Below are positions 9,674 to 18,578 of a DNA stretch of 64,000 bases, piece after piece. Each line of letters opens with the position of its first letter. The first letter of the stretch is position 1. Position numbers and translations under genes: made by a program. This stretch comes from CALTSX01 sp051647685 (GTDB lineage: Bacteria; Chlamydiota; Chlamydiia; Chlamydiales; CALTSX01): assembly GCA_051647685.1 (NCBI GenBank), contig JBOFEG010000001.1:6753-70752 (forward strand), in the 5' to 3' direction. The notes below the pieces were generated by a model. The model was not told the DNA's origin and did not search any database. It saw nothing but the letters and a program-made list of their open reading frames with translations.

Positions 9674-9928
9674 TTACCACCTCAGTGTTTTTTGAAATAA
9701 TTCTTTTTATTATTAATGTATTCGTATCATTTCTATATTTTCAAATTATATGATTATAAAATATTTCAAACTTCATTTTATTGAAAAAATAGAATTGATA
9801 TTCCATCTCAAAACACAGTGCAGACTTAAAGAATCTCTATAGTCAACGGCTCGATATTTTGTATTTATATCCCCTCCTTATAGTCAGCACTATGTTTTTA
9901 TTATCACTTTCCTTGCAGTCCACCTAAT
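9674..9928. other. Spacer between porin genes 1 and 2
   Basis: 255 bases of AT-rich sequence without an ORF. It must contain the promoter and leader of the porin gene at 8513-9673, which suggests that the copies are transcribed separately. I see no strong hairpin. Confidence 0.35.
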
Positions 9929-11071
9929 TTAAAAGTCTAAACGCGCCTCTAATATAAGTCCATGGAGGCTCATATCTGTTCTTAAAAAACTATAACGCTC
10001 TACTGCTTGGAATATTGCCCCGGTTCCGGACGTAGTGATTGTCTCTGATTTTACCATTTGATTGATACGGAACCAGTATTCCGCTTCGAATCCAAAGCGA
10101 AGTCGAAAATGCTGCATATCATCCCAAAAATATCTATCATACTGTATAGCAAAAAACATTTCTAGTTCTGGAATAAATGAATGATGATTTGTACAGATTC
10201 CAGGTCTTTGATTAACACCTATGCTATAAGTTTCTGTATGATTCACTTTAAATTGACCATACACTAAACTAGCAGCAAAATTGGCAAATAAACTAAAACC
10301 TCTACAGACATGAAAATTATTATCCCATCCAACCATGGGTCCAAATCCCCAATATTTTGAACAATCGTATACGGAGTATAAATTACACCCAATATCGCCT
10401 CCGATATATTTAGAGCTTTGTTGTAATGTAAAGAACCCAGCCTTTAATCCAAAATGAGGATGAGTAGATAAGTGTCTACTGACGTAATAGTCTCTTCCGA
10501 GTTCTAATTCAATTACATTATATTTTAATTTGAATCTAGAGTGAGAGCGAGATGACTTTGTCAACACATCTGTAATGTCTCCTATTGTTGGAAAGCCTTT
10601 TAAAGGTATAACAGATTGAAGAGTTGTTGCATGCACTGTTGTGTTGCTAGAACTGCCTGTTTCATACCATTTATACCGCAAAGAAGAATCCCAACCATCG
10701 TGTTGAAAATTATATCCAATTCCCACTTTAAGTCCCCAATCCCACTTAAAATCGACATATCGAATAGGAGAACAATTTGAACCACCGCAGGGTGATGTTA
10801 CACTATCAGCAATATAGGCATATTCTGTTCCGGCTACTTTTGGGTGTAAATACAGAGCACCAATTTCTGCCCACCAGTTATTTCCACAACAACCATCACA
10901 TTCATCGAGTATTGGTCTAGCAAGTGCGGTTGTAGCTCCACAAGTTTCATTTGGAGTCACAATTCGAACTTGTTGCATCTGCCTATTTAGATCACTAAGC
11001 CGTAATTCGGCAAAGATTCCTTGACTCAACAATGCTGAGCCCAATAGTATCTTTACAGCTTTCATTTGCAT
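9929..11071 (-). CDS. MOMP-like major outer membrane porin, copy 2
   Basis: I place the start at the ATG reading MQMKAVKILLG because GGAGG lies 9 bases upstream; an in-frame ATG six codons earlier has no such site. The protein of about 380 residues has a signal peptide ending near IFAEL, the motif VTPNETCGATTALARP, a CDGCCG cluster, repeated amphipathic strands with KWDWGLKVGIGYNFQHDGWD, and the terminal LDF. It is clearly paralogous to copies 3 and 4, which share TPNxTCGATTAxARP and the WDWG-GIGYNF block. It is an outer membrane barrel protein, and substrate preference cannot be inferred. Confidence 0.86.
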   Translation of the reverse strand: MQMKAVKILLGSALLSQGIFAELRLSDLNRQMQQVRIVTPNETCGATTALARPILDECDGCCGNNWWAEIGALYLHPKVAGTEYAYIADSVTSPCGGSNCSPIRYVDFKWDWGLKVGIGYNFQHDGWDSSLRYKWYETGSSSNTTVHATTLQSVIPLKGFPTIGDITDVLTKSSRSHSRFKLKYNVIELELGRDYYVSRHLSTHPHFGLKAGFFTLQQSSKYIGGDIGCNLYSVYDCSKYWGFGPMVGWDNNFHVCRGFSLFANFAASLVYGQFKVNHTETYSIGVNQRPGICTNHHSFIPELEMFFAIQYDRYFWDDMQHFRLRFGFEAEYWFRINQMVKSETITTSGTGAIFQAVERYSFLRTDMSLHGLILEARLDF

Positions 11072-11339
11072 AAATAAAATCCTCCACACCTAATTTTTGT
11101 AAAGCAATATCAAGCTAAATAAATGCTCCACAACTTTTACTGAGTTACTTAATTAGACTAATTAAAGGATGTAAGAAATATTTAAAAGCTTTTTTTTTAT
11201 CTTACAAAATTAATAAGAAAATTTCGGAGACAAACATTTTGAAGATTCTCTCCTAAAATCTCTTGCATAAGAGAAATTGCATTGAAAAAATATTTTTAAA
11301 AAATAAAAAATGAATAGAAAGTTTTCTATAATTTAAAGT

Positions 11340-11711
11340 AATATCGCGAGTTTCTAATATTTCATTGGCCCGCCAAATATGTTCTGCATCAATGCTAATC
11401 TCAGAATGAGGTGCATTTTATCGCAATTATAAGATGTATTGTAAGCACCTCCAACTCCCATTTGTATAGGCGGAACAAATATGCGTCGTAACTGATATAT
11501 ATGATTCTTAGGCTGAGTAAGTGTCTATCTTATCTCTTTGATCGGTTTTAAATAATCCATAGAGTAGCGATCGAGAAACATCTCCATATAAATAAAAACT
11601 GTTGCAAAAATACCACCGTGTTTGAAGGGCAAAGTAAGAATCTGCTCCTGAAAACTCATTACAATCTTTCATCACAGAATAGACTGCCATAGTATTATTA
11701 ACATAATTCAA
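11340..11711 (-). pseudogene. Decayed MOMP-like porin, C-terminal half
   Basis: Reading the minus strand, YSVMKDCNEFSGADSYFAL and LYGDVSRSLLYGLFK align with VSVKDCSRFSGAGPHFGL and LYGDICGSLMYGKFN of the intact neighbour upstream. The match continues in other frames: NCDKMHLILRL corresponds to SCDDNMHIMLRF, and then IDAEHIWRANEILETRDIT corresponds to FDAQYIWRINQMLEVKDVT. At least two frameshifts and a stop (after DTYSA) interrupt it, and the N-terminal half and terminal barrel strand are gone. The damage is not at homopolymers, so this is genuine decay and not a sequencing artefact. Confidence 0.85.
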
Positions 11712-11768
11712 AATTTTAAATAATTATTGTATATAAATATAACGCGTATTTTGCTTCATAATATTAAC

Positions 11769-11790
11769 GGGTAGAGAGTTATCTCTACCC
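11769..11790 (-). terminator. Hairpin terminator after porin copy 3
   Basis: A perfect 9-base stem: GGGTAGAGA (11769-11777), loop GTTA, TCTCTACCC (11782-11790). It lies 30 bases beyond the stop of the minus-strand porin at 11820-12926. The following minus-strand sequence is AT-rich but lacks a pure T run. Confidence 0.65.
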
Positions 11791-11819
11791 TAAATGATTT
11801 TATATGTAAAAGTACATGG

Positions 11820-12926
11820 TTAGAAATCGAGTTTTATGTCAAAAGTAAAACCGTGAATACTTAGATCTTCAGAAATTCTTCCAAAACGAAGAGCCGTTAC
11901 ATCTTTAACTTCCAACATTTGATTTATACGCCAAATATATTGTGCGTCAAATCCAAAACGCAACATAATATGCATATTGTCATCACAACTGCAGTACGTG
12001 CTATAACCAAGTCCAAGAAGAGTACCTACAGAAGAAATTAAAGAATGGCGTATTTGACATATTCCAATGAGATTACTACAGGGAGTTAAACTAAATCTCT
12101 CTTTATGATGTACATTAAATTTTCCATACATTAAAGACCCACAAATATCTCCGTAAAGGTAAAACTTACCACAGAAATGCCATTCCGTTCCCAATCCAAA
12201 GTGGGGGCCTGCTCCTGAAAAACGACTACAATCTTTAACAGATACAAAATTCCCTGCAATCGTCCCATATCGACTTTGTTGTCCTAATCCAATCCAAGCA
12301 GCTTTTACCCCTATTTTTGGATGTAAGGCTAAGTACTCACTTATATAGAAAGCTCTACCTAGTTCAAATTGTAAAGCATTTAGCCCAATACAAAAATGGG
12401 AATTAGCTTTTTTGGCAACTAAAAAAGCGGAGGAATCTGTTTCTTCATTTGCAATACTAGGTAATCCCTTCAAAGCTATTACAGAGTTGTTAGTTCCGCT
12501 ACAAGTAGATTGACACCCACGAGATACAAAGCGAGTATATTCTAAAAAAATATCCCAACCATCATAAGGAAAATTATAACCGATACCCGTTTTGAATCCC
12601 CAATCCCAACGAAAATCAATTGATTTGAGACAACCTTTAATTGGAACAATAGTAGTTGGGTTAAAATTAATGACTCCACATGCAAATTCGGTACCTGATA
12701 TCTTTGGATGCCAATACAATATTGATGCTGAAACATAGACATTAGCACCGCAACATCCGCATTCTGGATCTAAAATTGGACGCGCAAGCGCTGTAGTTGC
12801 TCCACAGGTTTCATTTGGAGTCACAATTCTAAGTTGCTCCATTTGGCTTTCAAGTTCGACAAGTCTATCTGCAAACAATGTTGTCAAACAAAACATAATA
12901 CTTGGAATTAATAGTTTTATTTTCAT
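11820..12926 (-). CDS. MOMP-like major outer membrane porin, copy 3
   Basis: A 368-residue protein with a signal peptide (residues 1-19, cleavage near LFADR), a short coiled-coil-like segment (LVELESQMEQLRIV), the family motif TPNETCGATTALARP, a Cys cluster (ECGCCG), beta-barrel strands with RWDWGFKTGIGYNF, and terminal LDF. It is the closest intact relative of the decayed fragment downstream. Shine-Dalgarno AAAGG precedes the ATG. Only 40 bases separate it from copy 4, so these two may share a transcript. Confidence 0.86.
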   Translation of the reverse strand: MKIKLLIPSIMFCLTTLFADRLVELESQMEQLRIVTPNETCGATTALARPILDPECGCCGANVYVSASILYWHPKISGTEFACGVINFNPTTIVPIKGCLKSIDFRWDWGFKTGIGYNFPYDGWDIFLEYTRFVSRGCQSTCSGTNNSVIALKGLPSIANEETDSSAFLVAKKANSHFCIGLNALQFELGRAFYISEYLALHPKIGVKAAWIGLGQQSRYGTIAGNFVSVKDCSRFSGAGPHFGLGTEWHFCGKFYLYGDICGSLMYGKFNVHHKERFSLTPCSNLIGICQIRHSLISSVGTLLGLGYSTYCSCDDNMHIMLRFGFDAQYIWRINQMLEVKDVTALRFGRISEDLSIHGFTFDIKLDF

Positions 12927-12966
12927 ATATTTTACCTTTAACTAAAATCTTTAGCCATTTATAACT

Positions 12967-14133
12967 TTAAAAGTCTAACCTTAGTGCAGCTGTTATTCCA
13001 TGTAGTCCCAAATCTTCTGAAATGTGGCTATAATTTGCTACAGGACTAATTAAACTAAGATTTTGATTGGCTCGTAGCAATTGATTAATTCTCCAGAAAT
13101 ATTGGCTATCTAAATTAATCTGAAACCGAATATGGTTCTTATCATCATTGAAATAATTATCGAATTGTATACCTAATTGAAATTCCATATTTGGAATAAA
13201 AGCATGGAATTTATCTACAAGCTTAATAGTATTTAAACATTTTAACCGGCTGTAATCATTTTTATGAATCACATCAAAGTTTCCATACAATAATGCAGCA
13301 TTTATATTACCAAATAAACTAAAATTTTGACAAATATGCCAATTACTATAAATACCAGTTCGAACCCCTAAGCCGAAAAATTCGTTTCTTCCCTTTACGT
13401 GAACTGTATTTACATCAAGACCAGTGGGTTCGTTAGCTGCGCCTATTACACCTCCGGTATAGTTAATTCCTTGTTGTAGTTTAATCCATGTAGCTTTTGC
13501 TCCCATTTGAGGTCTTATAGCTAGATGTTCACTAACATAGTAATAACGACCCAGTTCTAAATCTAAAGCATTTAAAACAAGATCAAATTGGGATTTAGCT
13601 CTGGTGCTATATGCAAAATATCCATCGGGTAAATTTGTAATCGAAGAGTTTCCTTGATCAGGGATAATTGCATTGTTTCTTGCTGCAGAACTTCGTTTGG
13701 AGGCATGCGTATCAAACCAAGTATATCCAAGAAAAGCATCCCAACCATCATGAGGAAAATTATAACCAAGACCGATTCTCAATCCCCAATCCCAATCGAA
13801 TTCTACTTCTTTCAATCTTCCATTAATTGGAAATTGTCCACTACTATTGGCTATAGAATAAGCGAAGTCGGTTCCATTAACCTTTGCATTCCAATATAAA
13901 ATAGAGATTTGTAAAAACCAGTTGGTGCAACATTGACTGCAATCGCTTTCAAGAATCGGACGTGCTATAGCTGTTGTGGCTCCGCAAGTTCCATTTGGAC
14001 TTATAAAATAAATCTGATCTAACCGTCTCTGTAATTCACCAAAACGAGAATCTGAATCTGCTGCTGCAGATGCTATAATCGGTGTTCCCAAAGCAAGTGA
14101 TAGACACAATTTTGTAATCACACTTCTCTTCAT
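12967..14133 (-). CDS. MOMP-like major outer membrane porin, copy 4
   Basis: A 388-residue protein with a signal peptide (cleavage near ASAAA), then FGELQRRLDQIYFISPNGTCGATTAIARP, given here as the motif SPNGTCGATTAIARP, a CSQCC cluster, the FDWDWGLRIGLGYNF block and a C-terminal LDF. AAAGGGG lies before the ATG. It heads the minus-strand porin array. The 175-base gap upstream (14134-14308) should contain its promoter. Confidence 0.86.
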   Translation of the reverse strand: MKRSVITKLCLSLALGTPIIASAAADSDSRFGELQRRLDQIYFISPNGTCGATTAIARPILESDCSQCCTNWFLQISILYWNAKVNGTDFAYSIANSSGQFPINGRLKEVEFDWDWGLRIGLGYNFPHDGWDAFLGYTWFDTHASKRSSAARNNAIIPDQGNSSITNLPDGYFAYSTRAKSQFDLVLNALDLELGRYYYVSEHLAIRPQMGAKATWIKLQQGINYTGGVIGAANEPTGLDVNTVHVKGRNEFFGLGVRTGIYSNWHICQNFSLFGNINAALLYGNFDVIHKNDYSRLKCLNTIKLVDKFHAFIPNMEFQLGIQFDNYFNDDKNHIRFQINLDSQYFWRINQLLRANQNLSLISPVANYSHISEDLGLHGITAALRLDF

Positions 14134-14308
14134 TGTTTTAACCCCTTTGATTGATCTTTCAGTAACTTTTTAGGACTTTTTTGATAAACCTATAAAGTCC
14201 TTAACGTATAAATTTAAATAAAATTTAATTAAAGAAAAAAATAAAATCAAATTTTTTCTTTAAATATTTGATATTATAAATTTTTTATCTGAGTTTTGGA
14301 GCTATTTT

Positions 14309-15301
14309 CTAACTCAAAGATTTGTGTTGCATAATGGTAAATTTAGCTCCTAGTAGAACTGTTTTATCGTTACAAATAATCTTTACTGGTATTTCTGATA
14401 ATAATTCTGAAAATCTGCCTTTATGTGTAAATGCTTGCATGAAAGTTCCATCTTGCAACTTTTTAATAAGTCTCGGAGGAATTCCACCTCCGAGAAAAAT
14501 ACCTCCATAAGATAAGTATTTTAACGCGAGATTGCCCGCTTCTGCTCCATACAAAGAGAGGAATAAATCTAAAGTTTTTACAGAAACAGGACAAATATTT
14601 TGTAATGCTGATTCTATAATCACTTGTCCAGTTTTTTGTGTTTGCAATTCAGATTGTACATCTGGATTAGGAACCTCTCCTTTCACATCAATAAAAAATT
14701 GAAATAAATTAAGCAATCCTATTCCAGATAGTACTCTTTCATAAGAAACATGATCAAATTTTTTGAGCATATACGATAGCAAGGAAATTTCTAGATCATT
14801 TCGAGGAGAAAAATCCACGTGTCCCCCTTCACTTGGAATAGAGAGAACGGTATCATCGAGTGTAATCATTCCAACTTCTCCAAGACCAGTTCCGACAGAA
14901 ATTATTGCTTGAAGCCCTTTTGTTATGACTTTTCCTGGATTGATAACTACAAAATCTTTATCGGATAATAATTGCACTCCAAAAACGCTCGCTTCTAAAT
15001 CATTTAGTAAAATTACCTGAGCAAAAGAAAATCGGCTCGTAAGTTCTTTGCCATCTATATACCAAGGTAAATTTGTGGTTTTGCAGCTATTATTTTTTAT
15101 AGGTCCTGCTACACCCAAACAAACCAATTGAATTATTTCAGAAATACCCATGAGAAATTGTTGTAGAACATGATAGAAACTTGAATATTCTTGGCTGTTA
15201 AAAACTTGTTCTCGCAAAATTTCGTCTGTGCCATCCCTCTTCCTATACATTAGTAAATGTGTTTTTGTGCCACCGATGTCTCCTGCTATATACATACTCA
15301 A
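14309..15301 (-). CDS. glk: Glucokinase
   Basis: Phosphorylates glucose with ATP to glucose-6-phosphate. This 330-residue protein has the ASKHA-fold motifs of the bacterial Glk family: AGDIGGTKTHLLMY (phosphate 1), GVAGPI, NDLEAS (catalytic Asp), ISVGTGLGEVG (phosphate 2), EGGHVDF (sugar-binding E-GH) and FLGGGIPPRL (adenosine). Chlamydiae often import glucose-6-phosphate; a Glk suggests that free glucose can also be used. It is divergent from recA. Confidence 0.92.
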   Translation of the reverse strand: MSMYIAGDIGGTKTHLLMYRKRDGTDEILREQVFNSQEYSSFYHVLQQFLMGISEIIQLVCLGVAGPIKNNSCKTTNLPWYIDGKELTSRFSFAQVILLNDLEASVFGVQLLSDKDFVVINPGKVITKGLQAIISVGTGLGEVGMITLDDTVLSIPSEGGHVDFSPRNDLEISLLSYMLKKFDHVSYERVLSGIGLLNLFQFFIDVKGEVPNPDVQSELQTQKTGQVIIESALQNICPVSVKTLDLFLSLYGAEAGNLALKYLSYGGIFLGGGIPPRLIKKLQDGTFMQAFTHKGRFSELLSEIPVKIICNDKTVLLGAKFTIMQHKSLS

Positions 15302-15380
15302 TCCTAGTTCAAATTATATTCTAACTATTAAAATAGCCATTTTTTTGCCATTATGTGGGAAATTCATTTTAGGAGGAAGT

Positions 15381-16445
15381 ATGACAACACCACAAGATGC
15401 CGCAAAGAAAAAAGCTTTGGAACATGTTTTTGCACATTTAGAAAAACAATTTGGCGAAGGAACTATCATGACACTTGGAAAACATTCCAAGCGTAGAAAA
15501 GTAAGTATGATCCCAACTGGCACTATTGCTTTGGATATTGCAACTGGAATTGGCGGGATTCCTCGAGGTCGAATCACAGAAATTTATGGCCCTGAAGCAT
15601 CGGGAAAAACTACACTTGCTAATCATATTACTGCAAATTGTCAAAAACAAAATGGAACAGTTGCTTACATCGATGCAGAACATGCTTTGGATCCCGCTTA
15701 CACCGCACGTATTGGAGTCAACTTAGAAGAGCTTATGATATCACAGCCAGATTGCGGAGAAGATGCGTTAAATATTGCAGAAATGCTTGCGAGATCTAAC
15801 GCTGTAGATTTAATTGTTGTCGACTCCGTCGCAGCACTTGTTCCGAGAACTGAACTCGAAGGAGAAATTGGCGACCCACAAGTAGGATTGCAAGCACGTA
15901 TGATGTCGCAAGCACTCCGAAAATTAAACGCTACGATCTCAAAGAGCAACACGGCACTTGTGTTTATTAATCAGGTCCGAGAGAAAATTGGGATCTCTTA
16001 TGGAAATCCTGAAACGACAACGGGTGGCCGAGCTCTTAAGTTTTATGCTTCGTTGCGTCTCGAAATTAGACGGATTGCTTCTATTAAATCATCGGAAGAT
16101 GATATTGGAAATCGAGTAAGAGTAAAAGTTGTAAAGAATAAACTGGCCCCTCCCTTCCGAACAGCCGAATTTGATATTTTGTTCAATGAAGGAATATCTA
16201 AACTTGGTTCATTAATCGATATGGGCGTAACCCTTGGAGTGATTGAAAAGAAAGGTACTTGGTTTAGTTATAAAGAACATCGGTTTGGACAGGGAAAAGA
16301 AACTTGTCGAGAAGAGCTAAAAAAGAATCCAGTACTGGTAAAAGAAATTGAAGATAAAGTTTTTGAACTTTCTTTTGAGAAAAATCCTCTATTACTTGAA
16401 GTTGGTGGCGAATCAAAACCTTTAGCCACATCTGTTGCAGAATGA
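15381..16445 (+). CDS. recA: Recombinase RecA
   Basis: Forms filaments on single-stranded DNA for strand exchange and SOS signalling. I choose the ATG at 15381 because AGGAGG lies 5 bases upstream; the reading frame stays open further upstream but that part has no RecA similarity. The resulting 354 residues match the family length. Walker A is GPEASGKTT (residues 70-78), with LIVVDSVAALVPR as Walker B, FINQVREKIG and ETTTGGRALKFYAS. It is the natural partner of the RecBCD enzyme encoded at 30-38 kb. Confidence 0.97.
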   Translation: MTTPQDAAKKKALEHVFAHLEKQFGEGTIMTLGKHSKRRKVSMIPTGTIALDIATGIGGIPRGRITEIYGPEASGKTTLANHITANCQKQNGTVAYIDAEHALDPAYTARIGVNLEELMISQPDCGEDALNIAEMLARSNAVDLIVVDSVAALVPRTELEGEIGDPQVGLQARMMSQALRKLNATISKSNTALVFINQVREKIGISYGNPETTTGGRALKFYASLRLEIRRIASIKSSEDDIGNRVRVKVVKNKLAPPFRTAEFDILFNEGISKLGSLIDMGVTLGVIEKKGTWFSYKEHRFGQGKETCREELKKNPVLVKEIEDKVFELSFEKNPLLLEVGGESKPLATSVAE

Positions 16446-16454
16446 TGTAACTCG

Positions 16455-16481
16455 CTGTAGTTTAAATAGTCTAAACTACAG
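16455..16481. terminator. Bidirectional hairpin between recA and ispA
   Basis: CTGTAGTTTA (16455-16464) and TAAACTACAG (16472-16481) form a perfect 10-base stem with a 7-base loop. It sits between the convergent recA and ispA genes and overlaps the ispA stop codon. Confidence 0.65.
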
Positions 16482-17364
16482 CATTATTAGAACTATACAG
16501 CCCTTCGCCAAATTTATAATGGAGCAGTGGCTCTAGATCGAGTGGAATAGGGAGTAGACTACTCTTTGTTTGTAGAAGTTGTATTTCTTTATTGTATAAT
16601 GCATGTGTCGTTTCAAGACCCACTAACAAAGCAACATTTACGCTCTCTTTTTTCTCTCTATCTTGCTCTTGGTCTTGTAAATCATCAGCAATTTGAAACG
16701 CCATTCCAAAATGACTTGCAATTTCTTTAATCTGATCTACAGCTGCACATTGTCCTCCACCAAAGAGCCAGCCAAACAAAAAGGAAGCTTCAAACAAAGT
16801 GACTGTTTTTTTATGAAATATTTCTTTAACCATTGCCAGATCTTTATTTTTTGAAAAAAGATCTAAAAATTGTCCACCTGTCGCGCCATGTAAGCCCGAA
16901 GCATAGGATGCCTCTCTAAGGGCGAGTAATCCAGCTTCCCGTGCGTTTAGAGGTGATACTATTTGACCGTTTTCTAAATTGCATGTAGCTCGATATATTT
17001 TTTCATAAGATAAATTTATTAAAGCGTAAGAAGCTAGAAGTGCAGTAGTCTCTCCAAATACTTTATGGACACTTGGCACCCCTCTTCGATAATCATCGTT
17101 ATCCATACAAGGGAGATCATCAATAATTAGCGATGCTGTATGCATGTACTCAATGGCAAGAGCGGCTTCTAAAGCATCTAATCCAGGCGATATAGCTTGA
17201 GCAATAGACAGAGTGCAAAGGGGTCTAACTCGCTTCCCACCGCTAAGTAAAGAGTACTTGCAGGCATCTCGCAAAGCATTCTCTTCTTTCCAACTTTGGA
17301 TATCTTTTTGTAGTGCAATCTCAAAACTATTTTTAAGCCTATCTATTTCATCCATGCAATTCAT
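16471..17364 (-). CDS. ispA: Polyprenyl (farnesyl/geranylgeranyl) diphosphate synthase
   Basis: Condenses isopentenyl diphosphate with allylic diphosphates to make C15-C20 prenyl chains for quinones and undecaprenyl carriers. This 297-residue protein has GGKRVRP, the first Asp-rich motif DDLPCMDNDD followed by RRG, GGQFLDL, KT, and the second Asp-rich motif IADDLQDQEQD. The second motif is slightly unusual, as DDLQD replaces DDILD. The start overlaps the stop of the upstream hexapeptide transferase by 4 bases, so the two form an operon, as in C. trachomatis (CT628/CT629). Confidence 0.9.
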   Translation of the reverse strand: MNCMDEIDRLKNSFEIALQKDIQSWKEENALRDACKYSLLSGGKRVRPLCTLSIAQAISPGLDALEAALAIEYMHTASLIIDDLPCMDNDDYRRGVPSVHKVFGETTALLASYALINLSYEKIYRATCNLENGQIVSPLNAREAGLLALREASYASGLHGATGGQFLDLFSKNKDLAMVKEIFHKKTVTLFEASFLFGWLFGGGQCAAVDQIKEIASHFGMAFQIADDLQDQEQDREKKESVNVALLVGLETTHALYNKEIQLLQTKSSLLPIPLDLEPLLHYKFGEGLYSSNNAVV

Positions 17365-18026
17365 AAAATAACCTCACTAGGTACGAGTGAATGTCTAACG
17401 ATAGTACCTGGATAACAAGTAAAGTTTTTTGCAAGCAAAACACCTGGATTCACTACCGAGTTACACCCTAAACTAGATCCATCTCCAATGATCGCCCCAA
17501 ATTTACTTAAATGACTGGGTTTACGCTGTCCTTGCACAATGACATCTATTTTTTGGTAATCCAAACGACAATTGGCTAAAATAACGCCAGCACCCAAATG
17601 AACATTATTTCCTAAGACGGAATCGCCTACATAATTAAAATGCGGTATTTTGGCATCATCAAACAAAATAGATGACTTGACTTCACTGCAATGTCCGACA
17701 ATACAATTATTGCCGATCAAACTGTGTGCTCTAAGACATGCCCCATGACGAATCTCACAATTTTCTCCGATATAGCAAGGTCCTTCAATGTAGACTCCTG
17801 GATCAACGCGCGTATTTTTACCGATAAAAATGAGTGATGGATTTATGAGGTAACACGACTTTGGTAACGCCACATATTGGATACCAAGCCTTAGGGTTGT
17901 AAAATATTTTGGCAGTTTGATTAGGCTATTCCAAACTGGTTGGTCAATTTCAAATAGCTCTTTATGCTCAGAGTGCTGGGTAGAGAAAAAAATATCGGGT
18001 TTAAAACAGTCATCATCCATACCCAA
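17361..18026 (-). CDS. GlmU-like left-handed beta-helix acyltransferase
   Basis: A 221-residue protein built of hexapeptide repeats typical of left-handed beta-helix acyl- and acetyltransferases, for example YIEGPCYIGENCEIRHG and HLGAGVILANC. It corresponds to the C-terminal half of GlmU but has no pyrophosphorylase (uridylyltransferase) domain, so it cannot be a complete GlmU. Chlamydiae carry a similar short GlmU-related protein. The acceptor is not deducible from the sequence. It is translationally coupled to ispA. Confidence 0.8.
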   Translation of the reverse strand: MGMDDDCFKPDIFFSTQHSEHKELFEIDQPVWNSLIKLPKYFTTLRLGIQYVALPKSCYLINPSLIFIGKNTRVDPGVYIEGPCYIGENCEIRHGACLRAHSLIGNNCIVGHCSEVKSSILFDDAKIPHFNYVGDSVLGNNVHLGAGVILANCRLDYQKIDVIVQGQRKPSHLSKFGAIIGDGSSLGCNSVVNPGVLLAKNFTCYPGTIVRHSLVPSEVIL

Positions 18027-18104
18027 AACATTGTAGAGAAAATTTACTAAAGGTCAATCCCCCTACAAAAACCATATTAAATTAAGAAGAAGAATATATA
18101 TATT

Positions 18105-18392
18105 ATATCTTCTTTGTCTTTATACAATGTGGATCTGTTCATAAGTGCCCTTTTTCATAGACAAGGCAATTGTTCATAGACTGTTCATAACTTGGGCAAA
18201 TTGTTTAAAACTATTTCTTGTATGGTACTTATGAACAAGTTATGAACAGCTGTGAACAGTCTATGAACAGGTTATGAACAAGTTTCCCACATAAAAAAAA
18301 ATCAAAACTTTACACTTTTGGCATAAAAATTACTGATTTTAGGTGATTATAACTTGTAATTCCTTCGATTTTTTGAATTAATAAATGATAAA
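18105..18392. other. Candidate chromosomal replication origin (DnaA-box-like array)
   Basis: The gene-free stretch 18027-18578 holds eight copies or close variants of TTATGAACA, which differs at one position from the relaxed DnaA box TTATNCACA. Left group, reverse orientation: 18136-18144, 18171-18179 and 18182-18190. Right group, forward: 18229-18237, 18240-18248, 18250-18258, 18261-18269 and 18272-18280. Spacing within groups is 10-11 bases, one helical turn. The array is flanked by AT-rich tracts (ATATATATATTATA at about 18093-18108, and an A9 run plus AT-rich DNA at 18292-18392) that could serve as unwinding elements. Hand counts of third-position G and C change sign across this point. 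DnaA is not encoded in the window. Confidence 0.6.
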
Positions 18393-18467
18393 TCTGGATG
18401 GGAGGATTCGAACCTCCGACCCCTAACACCCCATGCTAGTGCGCTAGCCATGCTGCGCCACATCCAG
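18393..18467 (-). tRNA. tRNA-Pro (anticodon GGG)
   Basis: The minus strand folds as a full cloverleaf: acceptor CTGGATG/CATCCAG, D-stem GCGC/GCGC, anticodon stem CTAGC/GTTAG with loop ATGGGGT (anticodon GGG, G37), and T-arm GGAGG-TTCGAAT-CCTCC. The C1-G72 pair and discriminator A73 are those of tRNA-Pro. The 3' CCA is not encoded. Confidence 0.95.
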
Positions 18468-18578
18468 AAAACATAAGAATTATACTGTGAAAAAAAGAAC
18501 AAAAAATGAGAACATTTTCTAGGAAAGTTAGAAGGATAAACCAGTTTTTGTCAATCGTAAAAGGAGCCTACTTCATCT

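Noticed and set aside
11259..11274. Small hairpin TCTCTT-GCAT-AAGAGA as terminator
   Set aside because: Only a 6-base AT-moderate stem with no T run on either strand; too weak to call.
15228..15380. N-terminal extension of recA
   Set aside because: RecA similarity begins at the ATG at 15381 behind AGGAGG; the upstream codons lie antisense to the glk start.
18136..18280. ParB parS sites near parA
   Set aside because: The repeats share AACA/TGTT ends with the parS consensus but none has the TGTTNCACGTGAAACA palindrome; DnaA-box likeness is closer.
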